DNA from: Prevotellaceae bacterium UBA4332
Lineage (GTDB): Bacteria; Bacteroidota; Bacteroidia; Bacteroidales; Bacteroidaceae
Assembly (NCBI GenBank): GCA_002394365.1
Contig: DGTQ01000006.1
Location: forward strand, 1 to 64,000
Length of the DNA stretch: 64,000 bases
Direction: 5' to 3'
The notes beneath the pieces were generated by a model that saw nothing but the letters and a program-made list of their open reading frames with translations, was not told the origin of the DNA and made no database searches. This document shows positions 1 through 8,151 of the stretch, in pieces. Position numbers and translations under genes: made by a program. The stretch's first letter is position 1. Every line of letters starts with the position of its first letter.

Positions 1-157
1 AATTTTCAATTATATAAAGTGACCTTTAAGTGACCTTTCTTAAAGATACCTCACTTGCGTGAAGGCGCATAAACACTGGGATGAGAGGGGGTCAAGTGAG
101 GTTAGTGAGGTTTTTCGCGAAAAAAGTTTTTTTCGTGAAATGAGGAATTAGAAATTA
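1..157. repeat. Composite repeat, copy 1 (partial, cut by window edge)
   Basis: This stretch is nearly identical to 36535-36700. It has two AAGTGACCT iterons, then a 55-bp unit (48-102) bounded by ACCTCACTT and AAGTGAGGT with a conserved core (GGCGCATAAACACTGGGATG), then TTTTTCGCGAAAAAA and a T-rich run. The matching inverted arm would lie left of the window. The adjacent 21-bp array at 203-286 belongs to the same composite. No coding function is seen. Confidence 0.8.
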
Positions 158-202
158 GAACTCCGAGCTTGCTCGCCTGAGCACCTACGGAGCGCAAGAG
201 CC

Positions 203-286
203 ATTGGTTCTGCGTGCAGAAGCATTAGTTCTACAGATAGAACCATTAGTTCTGCATGTAGAAGCAGTGCTTCTACATCGGAAAGC
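203..286. repeat. 21-bp tandem palindromic array A (4 units)
   Basis: Four consecutive 21-bp units, each built around an imperfect palindrome of the TTCTGCATGCAGAA kind flanked by ATTAG or ATTGG. Because 21 bp is seven codons, every open frame through it reads as heptads such as VLQIEPL; I regard the resulting short ORF as an artefact. Related arrays lie at 36733-36831 and 53603-53700. Between this array and the copy-1 iterons sits a copy of the CTCCGAGCTTGCTCGCC hairpin module (162-201). Confidence 0.8.
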
Positions 287-460
287 GCAGCTTTTAGCGA
301 CCAAAACAACCCGTTTTGGTCTTAGATACAAAGCTGCTGAATTTCAGTGCTTTGAGACTGCGTGCAGAGGCATACCAAGAATTAATTGTGCATATAAAAT
401 TACTATTTTTTTGCGAAAAGTGCAAAAGAATGGGGTAAAAAGGAAAGGAGGGAGAGGAAA

Positions 461-505
461 AGAAAAAAAAGGAGAACAGCTCAAGTAGAGTTGTTCTCCT
501 TTTGT
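461..505 (-). terminator. Terminator of the nqr operon
   Basis: A 10-bp stem (AAGGAGAACA at 469-478 with TGTTCTCCTT at 492-501) is followed on the minus strand by a run of eight T's. It lies just past the nqrF stop codon, as expected for an intrinsic terminator. Confidence 0.85.
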
Positions 506-516
506 GTTGGAGAGGG

Positions 517-1803
517 TTATCCTCCGAAGTTGTCGAAACGTATCATGTCGTCTTCTACTCCGAGGGAGTGCAGAAGGTCGAGCACTGTCTTTGCCATCAT
601 TGGAGGTCCGCAGAGGTAGTACTCGCAGTCTTCTGGTGTCTCGTGTTGCTTGAGGTAGGTATCGCCCATTACTGGTGCTACGAAGCCCGGGGTATATTTG
701 ATGCCTGCTGCGTCTGCCTTCGGGTCTGGACGGTCGAGGGCAAGGTGGAAATGGAAATTCTCGTACTCCTTGTCGAGAGCAAGGAAGTCGTCGAGGAACG
801 GCACTTCCTCGAGGGCACGTGCGCCATAGAAATAGTGCATTGGGCGCTTGCGGTCTTCGTCGCTTACTCCGTTGCCCTTGAGCATGTGCATAATCTGGGC
901 GCGGAGTGGTGCCATGCCTGCTCCACCGCCTACCCATATCATCTCTCTGCCTGTGCCGTACTGTGGACGGAACTCTCCGTAAGGGCCTGACATGGTTACT
1001 TTGTCGCCTGGCTTGAGGGAGAAGATGTAGGTGGAGGCTATGCCGCAGGGTACGTCCATGAAGCCTGTGCCCTGGTCTTTTGGCTTGAAAGGAGGAGTGG
1101 CGATACGCACGTTGAGCGTGATGATGTCGCCCTCGTCGGGATAGTTAGCCATAGAGTAGGCACGGATGGTTGGGGTATCGTTCTTCTGCTTGAGCGAGAA
1201 GAGGCCGAACTCCTCCCATGCTGGCAGATAGGTGTCGCCAATGAGGGATTTGTCGAAGTCGCGGTCGTAGTCGATGTCGTACTCTGGTATGACAATCTGT
1301 GCGTAGGAGCCTGGCTCGAAGTGCATGTGCTCGCCTGGAGGCAGCTGTACTTTGTACTCCTTGATGAAGGTAGCGACGTTGCGGTTGCCGATAACGGTGC
1401 ACTCCCACTCCTTTACGCCCAAGACGCTTTCTGGTACTTTGACCTCCATGTCGCCCTTGACTTTTGCCTGGCAGCCGAGGCGCCAGTTGTCTTTTATCTC
1501 CTTGCGAGAGAAATGGGGGCGCTCCGAGTCGAGTATCTCGCCACCGCCCGAGAGTATCTGGAGCTTACACTGTCCGCAGCTTGCCTTGCCACCACAGGCG
1601 GATGGAAGGTAGATGCCGTTCTCGTTGAGTGTTGCCATGACGCTGTTGCCCTGGTCAACGGTGAGCTTGGTGTCGCCATTGACGGTGAGCGTGACCTGTC
1701 CGCTTGGCGTCAGGTATTTCTTTGCCACCAGCAGCATGACTACGAGTAAGAGTATTACTATGAGGAATACTGCTATGCTGAGTATTATAAAATTGGTGTT
1801 CAT
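517..1803 (-). CDS. nqrF: Na+-translocating NADH:quinone reductase subunit F
   Basis: This is the NADH-oxidising subunit of the sodium-pumping Nqr complex. It passes electrons from NADH through FAD and a 2Fe-2S centre into the membrane subunits. The 428 residues show one N-terminal membrane helix (about 5-26) and a plant-type 2Fe-2S domain with Cys70, Cys76, Cys79 and Cys111. A ferredoxin-reductase FAD/NAD domain follows, with RAYSMANYP and GGGAGMAPLRAQ. The length is normal for the family. It is the last gene of nqrABCDEF and is separated from nqrE by 160 bp of inverted-repeat DNA, whereas the other nqr genes touch or overlap. Identification is firm. Confidence 0.97.
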   Translation of the reverse strand: MNTNFIILSIAVFLIVILLLVVMLLVAKKYLTPSGQVTLTVNGDTKLTVDQGNSVMATLNENGIYLPSACGGKASCGQCKLQILSGGGEILDSERPHFSRKEIKDNWRLGCQAKVKGDMEVKVPESVLGVKEWECTVIGNRNVATFIKEYKVQLPPGEHMHFEPGSYAQIVIPEYDIDYDRDFDKSLIGDTYLPAWEEFGLFSLKQKNDTPTIRAYSMANYPDEGDIITLNVRIATPPFKPKDQGTGFMDVPCGIASTYIFSLKPGDKVTMSGPYGEFRPQYGTGREMIWVGGGAGMAPLRAQIMHMLKGNGVSDEDRKRPMHYFYGARALEEVPFLDDFLALDKEYENFHFHLALDRPDPKADAAGIKYTPGFVAPVMGDTYLKQHETPEDCEYYLCGPPMMAKTVLDLLHSLGVEDDMIRFDNFGG

Positions 1804-1963
1804 AATTCTGACCCCCTCCTTGTCAGCTCTGCTGACGTTCCTCCCCGAGAGGGAGGACTTATATATGGGGAATTAAATTAAAAAATTACACTTATTACAA
1901 TTATTAAACTTGTAATCCCTGCTCTCCCTCTCGGGGAGAGATGTCCGAAGGACAGAGAGGGGG
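1804..1963. repeat. Mosaic inverted repeat between nqrE and nqrF
   Basis: The spacer is bounded by GACCCCCTC near 1809 and GAGGGGGTC near 1957. It contains two small palindromic modules (GTCAGCTCTGCTGAC; TGTCCGAAGGACA) and the CTCCCCGAGAGGGAGG motif in both orientations. The same modules recur near 15650, 24830, 36290 and 56170. It would be transcribed within the nqr message and could fold into a long hairpin. Confidence 0.7.
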
Positions 1964-2590
1964 TCACAATTTCAGTCCAGAGAAACACATCATTGCCATA
2001 GCCATCAGTCCTACGACGATGAAGGAGATACCGAGGCCCTGCAGGGGCTTGGGTACGTCGGAATACTGCATCTTCTCCCTTATGGCACCCATAGCTACAA
2101 TGGCAAGGGTCCAGCCGAAGCCTGAGCCGAGGGCATAAATCATAGTATCGAGCACACTGCCGAGGTACTGGGTGTTGGCAGGGTCGAGATTGATGCGCTG
2201 CTGCATGAAGAGCGATGCTCCCATGATGGCACAGTTTACTGCTATCAGAGGCAGGAAGATACCCAACGCTCCATAGAGGGCTGGCGAGAAACGCTCTACT
2301 ATCATCTCCACGAGCTGAACGATGCCTGCGATGACTGCTATGAAGAGGATGAAGGCGAGATAGGAAAGGTCAACGCCTTCAACGATACAGTCGGGACCGA
2401 GCACCTCGGTCTGCAACAGGTAGTTGACTGGTACGGTGATGAAGAGAACGAACGTTACGGCGATGCCGAGTCCGAGGGATGTCTTGACATTCTTACTTAC
2501 GGCAAGGAACGAACACATGCCGAGGAAGAACGCAAAAATCATGTTGTCAACGAATATTGACCTGAAGAAAAGATTTATCAAGTGTTCCAT
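1964..2590 (-). CDS. nqrE: Na+-translocating NADH:quinone reductase subunit E
   Basis: This is an integral membrane subunit of the Nqr sodium pump, a relative of RnfA. The 208 residues are almost entirely hydrophobic, with about six membrane helices. It shows the family stretches MEHLINLFFRSIFVDNMIF near the N-terminus and GIFLPLIAVNCAIMGASLF in the middle; the cysteine in the latter segment matches the conserved cysteine thought to bind iron between NqrD and NqrE. The start codon overlaps the nqrD stop by one base, consistent with translational coupling. Confidence 0.97.
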   Translation of the reverse strand: MEHLINLFFRSIFVDNMIFAFFLGMCSFLAVSKNVKTSLGLGIAVTFVLFITVPVNYLLQTEVLGPDCIVEGVDLSYLAFILFIAVIAGIVQLVEMIVERFSPALYGALGIFLPLIAVNCAIMGASLFMQQRINLDPANTQYLGSVLDTMIYALGSGFGWTLAIVAMGAIREKMQYSDVPKPLQGLGISFIVVGLMAMAMMCFSGLKL

Positions 2591-3207
2591 TATGCTTCCT
2601 CCTTATAAAAGAATGCGCGATGCACCCATATTACACATCCGATGATGATAAGCGCCATGGCTGGCATCGTCATCATACCGTTATTCATATAGCCGAAGTC
2701 ATAGCAGCCGTCGGGAATTATCTGATAACCCAGAAGGGTGCCCCTGCCGAAGAGCTCACGAATGGCGCCCACGATAACGAGTATCATGCCGTAGCCGAGA
2801 CCGTTGGCAAAGCCATCGACGAAGGATGGCCAGGGCTTGTTCTGCATGGCGAACGCCTCGAGGCGGCCCATGAGGATACAGTTGGTGATGATAAGGCCGA
2901 CATAGACGGAGAGCTGCACGCTGACGTCATAGACGAATGCCTTGAGCACCTGAGAAACAATGGTTACCAATGCTGCAACTACCACCAGCTGGACTACGAT
3001 ACGTATGCGGTTAGGAATGGTATTGCGCAGCAGAGAGATGATGAGGTTGCTGAAAGCGGTGATGACCGTTACGGCAAGGCCCATGACGAGGGCTGGCTTG
3101 AGCTGTGATGTAACAGCCAAGGCACTACAGATGCCGAGCACCTGCACGAGCACCGGGTTGAGAATGTTCAACGGTGCCATAAATACTTCCTTTATCTTAC
3201 TACTCAT
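2590..3207 (-). CDS. nqrD: Na+-translocating NADH:quinone reductase subunit D
   Basis: Membrane subunit of Nqr, homologous to NqrE and RnfE. The 205 residues form about six helices and include the inverted-symmetry hallmark VGLIITNCILMGRLEAFAM, whose cysteine corresponds to the conserved iron-ligand position, and GLGYGMILVIVGAIRELFG. It overlaps nqrC by 8 bp upstream and nqrE by 1 bp downstream, so the three proteins are probably made in a coupled manner. Confidence 0.97.
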   Translation of the reverse strand: MSSKIKEVFMAPLNILNPVLVQVLGICSALAVTSQLKPALVMGLAVTVITAFSNLIISLLRNTIPNRIRIVVQLVVVAALVTIVSQVLKAFVYDVSVQLSVYVGLIITNCILMGRLEAFAMQNKPWPSFVDGFANGLGYGMILVIVGAIRELFGRGTLLGYQIIPDGCYDFGYMNNGMMTMPAMALIIIGCVIWVHRAFFYKEEA

Positions 3208-3862
3208 GGCTCAAAAGTGTTTTATATTTAGCAAATCCGTCTTGCAACATGTCGGAAACACCGTTAGAGGTGAGGGTGGCACCTGTGATGCCGTCAACCT
3301 CGCTCTCGGCGTTCTTCAGTTCGCTTGACTTTACTACCTTGATGGCTGGCTTGCCGTCGGCAGAGTATATCTTCTTGCCGATGAACTTATCCTGCCAAGC
3401 CTTGGAATCCTTAATCTCTGCACCGAGACCTGCCGTCTCAGAGTCGTGGTTGAAGTAGGCTCCATAAACGGTGTTGCCGTCGGCATTGACTGCCACATAG
3501 CCCCAGATGGCTCCCCAAAGGCCCATGCCATAGACGGGAACGACGTACTTCTTCTCGCCACCTATCTGGCACTCATAGACCTTGTAGTTGCCTGCCTTGT
3601 AGTCGCCACTGTTGAGAAGGAAGGCTTGCTTGTTGTTGTCTGTGTCGAGCACTACCTCGTTGTACTTCTGCTCTGCCTCGCTGTCGCTAAGGTCGCGGAT
3701 ATTGAGAGCAGCGAGTATCTGCTTCTTCTTGTCAAGAGCTACGTTGACATCCTGACGCGCCTTGAGCGAGCTGCTCACGAAGGCAAGCAGGAATGCTACT
3801 ATTACGACCATCGCACAGCTGTAGGCGATGATGTATGCGTTGTTGTTAGTATTCAGTTTCAT
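3200..3862 (-). CDS. nqrC: Na+-translocating NADH:quinone reductase subunit C
   Basis: Periplasm-facing flavoprotein subunit of Nqr with one N-terminal membrane anchor (about residues 10-32) and an FMN-binding domain. The sequence GITGATLTSNGV near residue 195 matches the S/T-G-A-T flavinylation motif, in which threonine holds FMN through a phosphoester bond in characterised Nqr proteins. The 220-residue length is slightly short but normal for Bacteroidetes. It overlaps nqrB by 4 bp (ATGA). Confidence 0.96.
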   Translation of the reverse strand: MKLNTNNNAYIIAYSCAMVVIVAFLLAFVSSSLKARQDVNVALDKKKQILAALNIRDLSDSEAEQKYNEVVLDTDNNKQAFLLNSGDYKAGNYKVYECQIGGEKKYVVPVYGMGLWGAIWGYVAVNADGNTVYGAYFNHDSETAGLGAEIKDSKAWQDKFIGKKIYSADGKPAIKVVKSSELKNAESEVDGITGATLTSNGVSDMLQDGFAKYKTLLSHE

Positions 3863-5013
3863 GCCTTTATCCTCCTTAGTCGCTTGTTAATATTGCTCTG
3901 CACCACAAAGTAGTCGATTGTCGGTGCCATCATGTTGCCAAAGAGTATGGCGAGCATCATGCCCTCAGGGAAACCTGGGTTCATGACGCGGATAATCATA
4001 GCAAGGGCACCGATGATGCAACCGTAGATGTACTTGCCCGTCTCGGTGCGTGCTGAGGTGACAGGGTCGGTAGCCATGAATACGGCACCGAAGCAGAAGC
4101 CACCGATAATGAGGTGCTCATACCACTCTACTGGAGTCATGCCGAGCGACTGGAAAAGCAGAGCCATCAAACCGCCACTGACAAAGACGCTGCACATAAT
4201 CTTCCATGAAGCAATGCCCGTGCAAAGCAGGATGACAGCACCAAGGGCTATAGCGATGACGCTGGTTTCGCCGATAGAGCCGGGGATAAGACCTATGAAG
4301 CTATCCATAGCGCTGGCAGTGGGTACTGCATTCTGTGCCATCTGGCCCAGAGGGGTAGCGCAGGTGAAGGCATCAGGCAGGTCGTTGCCCAAACCAAGGA
4401 AACTCTCTGTTGCTACCCAAACGGTGTCGCCACTCATCATGGTAGGATAAGAGAAGAAGAGGAACGCACGTGCGAGGAGTGCTACGTTGAAGATGTTCAT
4501 GCCCGTACCGCCGAATATCTCCTTGCCGAAGATTACGGCAAAGGCTACGGCTATGGCAATCATCCACAATGGGCAACCAATAGGCAATACCATAGGGATA
4601 ATGATACCGCTGACGAGGTAACCCTCCTGAATTTCCTCGTGCTTCCACTGTGCCCAGGCAAATTCTATGCCCAGACCTACGATGTAACTTACTATAATCT
4701 TAGGCAACACCAAGAGGGCACCATAAAGGAACACCTCCCAGCAAGGAGTGCTGCAAAGGGTGCCTGCGGCAAGGTAGTTCTGATAGCCCACATTATACAT
4801 GCCGAAAAGCAGTGCAGGAATAAGGGCTATAACCACGATGCTCATGATACGCTTAGAGTCTATGGCGTCATGGATGTTAACACCAGACTTTGACGTGGTG
4901 TTAGGAACGTAAAGAAAAGTCTCGAAGCCATCGAACACGCTCTGAAAGGCAGAGAACTTTCCTCCTGGCTCAAACTGAGGCTTAATCTTATCTATATACT
5001 TTCTTAGTTTCAT
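3859..5013 (-). CDS. nqrB: Na+-translocating NADH:quinone reductase subunit B
   Basis: Largest membrane subunit of Nqr, carrying a covalent FMN and riboflavin in characterised homologues and forming the sodium channel. The 384 residues have about ten membrane helices. The segment DAFTCATPLGQ (about 214-224) aligns with the region of the flavinylated threonine, by inference from position; GSIGETS follows at 245-251. Its start touches the last base of the nqrA stop codon at 5013. Confidence 0.96.
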   Translation of the reverse strand: MKLRKYIDKIKPQFEPGGKFSAFQSVFDGFETFLYVPNTTSKSGVNIHDAIDSKRIMSIVVIALIPALLFGMYNVGYQNYLAAGTLCSTPCWEVFLYGALLVLPKIIVSYIVGLGIEFAWAQWKHEEIQEGYLVSGIIIPMVLPIGCPLWMIAIAVAFAVIFGKEIFGGTGMNIFNVALLARAFLFFSYPTMMSGDTVWVATESFLGLGNDLPDAFTCATPLGQMAQNAVPTASAMDSFIGLIPGSIGETSVIAIALGAVILLCTGIASWKIMCSVFVSGGLMALLFQSLGMTPVEWYEHLIIGGFCFGAVFMATDPVTSARTETGKYIYGCIIGALAMIIRVMNPGFPEGMMLAILFGNMMAPTIDYFVVQSNINKRLRRIKA

Positions 5014-6368
5014 TATTCGTTCTCCTTTCTTAACATGTCAAGTCCTTCTCGTACTATCTTCTGCAACTCGAGCTTGCTGCTATCTACAAACTCGGCAAGG
5101 GCAAAGTCTTCGGGGCTAACCTCGTAGATGCCGAGTGCCTCCATCTTGTCTATGTCCTTGGCTATGATAGCCTTGATAAGGTATTCACCATATATGTCCA
5201 TTGGCAGAACCTTGTCGTACTCACCACTCATAATCATGTGGCGCTCACCACCCTTGACACGTGCATCAAGGGTATAGCCCTCCTTCTTAGGGAAGAGCCA
5301 TGAGAAGTAAGAACGACTGACAGAGAACTGCTTGAAGCGTGGCATTATCCAGCCAAGCATCTCGTCGGCATCGTCGCCTTCTGGGATGACTGTTATCTCT
5401 GACTGGTGAGCTCCTACAACGACTGTTGAAGCCGACTGAGCCGCACCCGTGAGAGGGTTACCTGCGATGACACGAATATTTCCGTTAACATTTACGTTAT
5501 CGTTGAGGTTCACTTGCGAACCAACCAAAGCATCGAAGTAGGCCGGTGTCTTAACTTCTGAACCTGCAATAGCGAGGGTACGAGTAAGGTTTACCTTACC
5601 TGTGTTGAAGAGTCTGCCGAAGAACAGCACTGCCGTTGGGTCAACAGTCCAAACCACCTCACCCTTGTTTACTGGGTCGATGTGGTTTATCTGCACATCT
5701 ACGTTGCCTGCTGGGCACTTGCCGTCGAAAACGACAACCTCTATACCCTGTCCGCATTTCTCCAAGAGAGAAGTCAAGGATGAGTCCTTGCCCACACTAA
5801 CATAGACCTTGGCAATCTTGCTGAGAGCCTGAAGACCAGCCTGGAAGTCTGCTTCCTGACCTTTTACCTCATACTCGAAATCTCCTGCGAGAGGCATATC
5901 CCTCAGTGCAGAAACGAAGATAGCCTTTGGCTGAGTCTCTGGATTGGTAGAGATAGCATAAGGCAACTGATTGATGTAGCCAAACAAGCCAGCCTCGAGC
6001 AGAGAGGTCTTAACTTCCTCGCCACTGAGTTTGCCGACTTCCTTCTTGCCATAATCTACATACTCCTGCTGCTTGTCGGCATCCACCTGAACGCTGAGCA
6101 CCTTCCTGCGCTCACCACGCTCTATGAGCTTCACCGTACCGCTGACAGGGCTTGCAAACTTTACCTCTGGGTAAGCCTTGTTAATGAACAAAGCATCGCC
6201 AGCCTTCACCTTGTCGCCTTCCTTAACGACAACCTTGGGCTTGACACCCTGGAAGTCGTCTGGCTGCAAGGCAAACACACTACCCACGCTGATGGCAATC
6301 TTCTCCTTCTTTGCCACTCCCGTAAGGCGTATGTCGAGGCCACGACGCAGTTTTATAACCTTTGTCAT
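5013..6368 (-). CDS. nqrA: Na+-translocating NADH:quinone reductase subunit A
   Basis: Soluble/peripheral subunit of Nqr and first gene of the operon. The 451 residues start with the typical MTKVIKLRRGLDIRLTG and include the Rnf-C-like barrel-sandwich segment (KVKAGDALF...FASPVSGTV). It continues through to nqrF with overlaps, except for the repeat-filled nqrE-nqrF gap. The 50 bp upstream are AT-rich; I cannot point to a clear TAnnTTTG promoter there. Identification is firm from length, order and motifs. Confidence 0.97.
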   Translation of the reverse strand: MTKVIKLRRGLDIRLTGVAKKEKIAISVGSVFALQPDDFQGVKPKVVVKEGDKVKAGDALFINKAYPEVKFASPVSGTVKLIERGERRKVLSVQVDADKQQEYVDYGKKEVGKLSGEEVKTSLLEAGLFGYINQLPYAISTNPETQPKAIFVSALRDMPLAGDFEYEVKGQEADFQAGLQALSKIAKVYVSVGKDSSLTSLLEKCGQGIEVVVFDGKCPAGNVDVQINHIDPVNKGEVVWTVDPTAVLFFGRLFNTGKVNLTRTLAIAGSEVKTPAYFDALVGSQVNLNDNVNVNGNIRVIAGNPLTGAAQSASTVVVGAHQSEITVIPEGDDADEMLGWIMPRFKQFSVSRSYFSWLFPKKEGYTLDARVKGGERHMIMSGEYDKVLPMDIYGEYLIKAIIAKDIDKMEALGIYEVSPEDFALAEFVDSSKLELQKIVREGLDMLRKENE

Positions 6369-6417
6369 AGAAAAAATATGAATGTTTTATTATCCTTTAA
6401 TATCAATTCTAAACTGA

Positions 6418-6457
6418 AAAGCGCTCTGAATGTTTTTATTCAGAACGCTCTTTTTTC
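6418..6457 (-). terminator. Terminator after rpmE2
   Basis: Inverted repeat GCGCTCTGAAT / ATTCAGAACGC around a short T-rich loop. It is flanked by T's on the plus strand and by TTTT on the minus strand, so it may work in both directions. It separates rpmE2 from nqrA. Confidence 0.75.
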
Positions 6458-6476
6458 CCTCAGCAGAGCTGCGGAT

Positions 6477-6728
6477 TTACTTCTTTATGTTGCCGTAACG
6501 CTGCTGGAAGCGATCTACGCGACCTGCGGTGTCAACGAGCTTAGACTTACCTGTGTAGAATGGGTGAGAGGTAGAAGATATTTCTATCTTTACTACTGGG
6601 TACTCTTCGCCTTCAAACTCTACTGTGTCGTTTGTCTTACATGTAGAACGGGTGAGGAACATATCGCCGTTTGACATGTCCTTGAATACTACCGGACGGT
6701 AGTTCTCTGGGTGGATATCCTTCTTCAT
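6477..6728 (-). CDS. rpmE2: 50S ribosomal protein L31 type B
   Basis: A component of the large ribosomal subunit. The 83 residues beginning MKKDIHPENYRPVVF match the zinc-independent (C-) form of L31: no CxxC pair is present, and the tail HPFYTGKSKLVDTAGRVDRF is diagnostic. The open frame extends 12 codons further upstream, but the conserved family start is the methionine at 6728. A TACCTTTG promoter lies 66 bp upstream, and a hairpin terminator follows the stop. Confidence 0.95.
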   Translation of the reverse strand: MKKDIHPENYRPVVFKDMSNGDMFLTRSTCKTNDTVEFEGEEYPVVKIEISSTSHPFYTGKSKLVDTAGRVDRFQQRYGNIKK

Positions 6729-6793
6729 CTTTTCTTTTTGTTTATGCACGCCGAGAATAGGCATGCGATTAGTAATTTCTTGAAATGCGGGTG

Positions 6794-6801
6794 CAAAGGT
6801 A
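6794..6801 (-). promoter_or_regulatory. Promoter -7 box of rpmE2
   Basis: TACCTTTG on the minus strand fits the Bacteroidetes TAnnTTTG consensus. No TTTG is seen at the expected upstream spacing. The leader would be about 60 nt. Confidence 0.6.
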
Positions 6802-6974
6802 GTAAATTTAGTTCATACTTCGCAGTTCACAGTTCACAGTTAATGTTATGTTTAATTATTTTTAACACTCCTGTTGTCCTGCGTCAATATTTAAATGTAA
6901 AATATGCTCTGTGCTCTGCACACCTGAACTTTGCGACTGCGAAACTTGATTAGTTTGCGAATAAGAACTGTGAA

Positions 6975-8012
6975 CTAAATAAGATTCATTCCTGCAGCCT
7001 TACACTCCTTGCGCTGCTCTTCTGGCCAGATGCTTGCCTGAATCTCGCCAACGTGAGCCTTGTGAAGGAGCACCATGCAGAGGCGTGACTGACCTATACC
7101 ACCACCTATAGAGAGAGGCAGGGTTCCGTTGAGCAGTCGCTTGTGGAAATAGAGTTCCTTGCGCTCTTCCTTGCCTTCGAGGGCAAGCTGGCGAAGGAGT
7201 GCCTCCTTATCAACACGTATGCCCATAGAGGAAAGTTCCACACTGCGGTCAAGGATAGGATACCATATAAGGATATCGCCATTGAGTCCGAGGAAACCAT
7301 CAGAGTTTGGTGTTGTCCAGTCGTCATAGTCTGGGGCTCTGCCGTCGTGCTTCTTGCCATCGGAGAGCTTGCCGCCTATGCCCATGATAAACACAGCTCC
7401 GTATTTCTTACATACAGCATCCTCACGCTCCTTTGGTGTCATGTCGGGATACATCTTCAACAGCTCTTCTGAGTGTATGAAGTGTATGTCCTGTGGCAAG
7501 AAAGGCTTGAGCTGCGGGTAGGTTTCGTAAGCAAGAAACTCTGTACGTAGTATAGCTGAATAGATACGTCTTACCACAGACTTGAGGAACTCGATATTTC
7601 TCTGCTCCTTGGTCATAACGGCTTCCCAGTCCCACTGATCAACGTAGAGGGAGTGGAGGTTGTCAAGTTCTTCATCGGCACGTATGGCATTCATGTCGGT
7701 GTATATGCCGTAACCAGGTTCGATGTCGTATTCAGCCAGCGTCAAGCGCTTCCACTTTGCCAACGAATGAACCACCTCAGCCTGCTGGTCACCGAGGTCC
7801 TTGATGGGGAACGTTACGGCACGCTCCACACCATTGAGGTCATCATTGATACCAAGACCTTTCAACACAAACAACGGAGCCGTAACACGACGCAAGCGCA
7901 GCTCGGTTGCCAAATTCTGCTGAAAGAAGTCTTTTATCAATTTTATACCCTGCTCCGTCTGTCTCAGGTCGAGAGCAGCCTTGTAACCTGCTGGTTTGAT
8001 AATATTACTCAT
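6975..8012 (-). CDS. asnA: Aspartate--ammonia ligase (asparagine synthetase A)
   Basis: Makes asparagine from aspartate, ammonia and ATP in the cytoplasm. The 345-residue length and class-II tRNA-synthetase-like fold motifs match AsnA: LRLRRVTAPLFV, NDDLNGVERAVTFPIK, KWKRLTLAEYDI, and the C-terminal LPLSIGGGIGQSRLCMVLL that forms the ATP site. It stands alone, preceded by a near-consensus promoter at 8040-8070. The gap to rpmE2 contains 'cagttcaca'-type simple repeats. Confidence 0.97.
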   Translation of the reverse strand: MSNIIKPAGYKAALDLRQTEQGIKLIKDFFQQNLATELRLRRVTAPLFVLKGLGINDDLNGVERAVTFPIKDLGDQQAEVVHSLAKWKRLTLAEYDIEPGYGIYTDMNAIRADEELDNLHSLYVDQWDWEAVMTKEQRNIEFLKSVVRRIYSAILRTEFLAYETYPQLKPFLPQDIHFIHSEELLKMYPDMTPKEREDAVCKKYGAVFIMGIGGKLSDGKKHDGRAPDYDDWTTPNSDGFLGLNGDILIWYPILDRSVELSSMGIRVDKEALLRQLALEGKEERKELYFHKRLLNGTLPLSIGGGIGQSRLCMVLLHKAHVGEIQASIWPEEQRKECKAAGMNLI

Positions 8013-8039
8013 ATTCCTTATCTATTGCTATTTTGCGTG

Positions 8040-8070
8040 CAAAGTTAGCATATTTTTACTAAACTGCAAA
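8040..8070 (-). promoter_or_regulatory. Promoter of asnA (TTTG-N19-TAACTTTG)
   Basis: On the minus strand TTTG (8067-8070) is followed by 19 bp and then TAACTTTG (8040-8047), a good match to the Bacteroidetes -33/-7 promoter. The asnA ATG lies 27 bp downstream. Confidence 0.8.
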
Positions 8071-8151
8071 GAAATTCGGAGAAAAGTTTTACATTTTGTC
8101 AACTTTCCCCGTCTTTTTGCTTACATTTTGACACGAAGAAGATATTGTTTG

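Noticed and set aside
204..488. 94-residue ORF with VLQIEPL/VLHVEAV heptads, and its counterparts at 36716-36949
   Set aside because: The heptads come from the 21-bp tandem DNA repeat; the rest of the frame differs between copies and the third copy does not keep a comparable frame. More likely non-coding.
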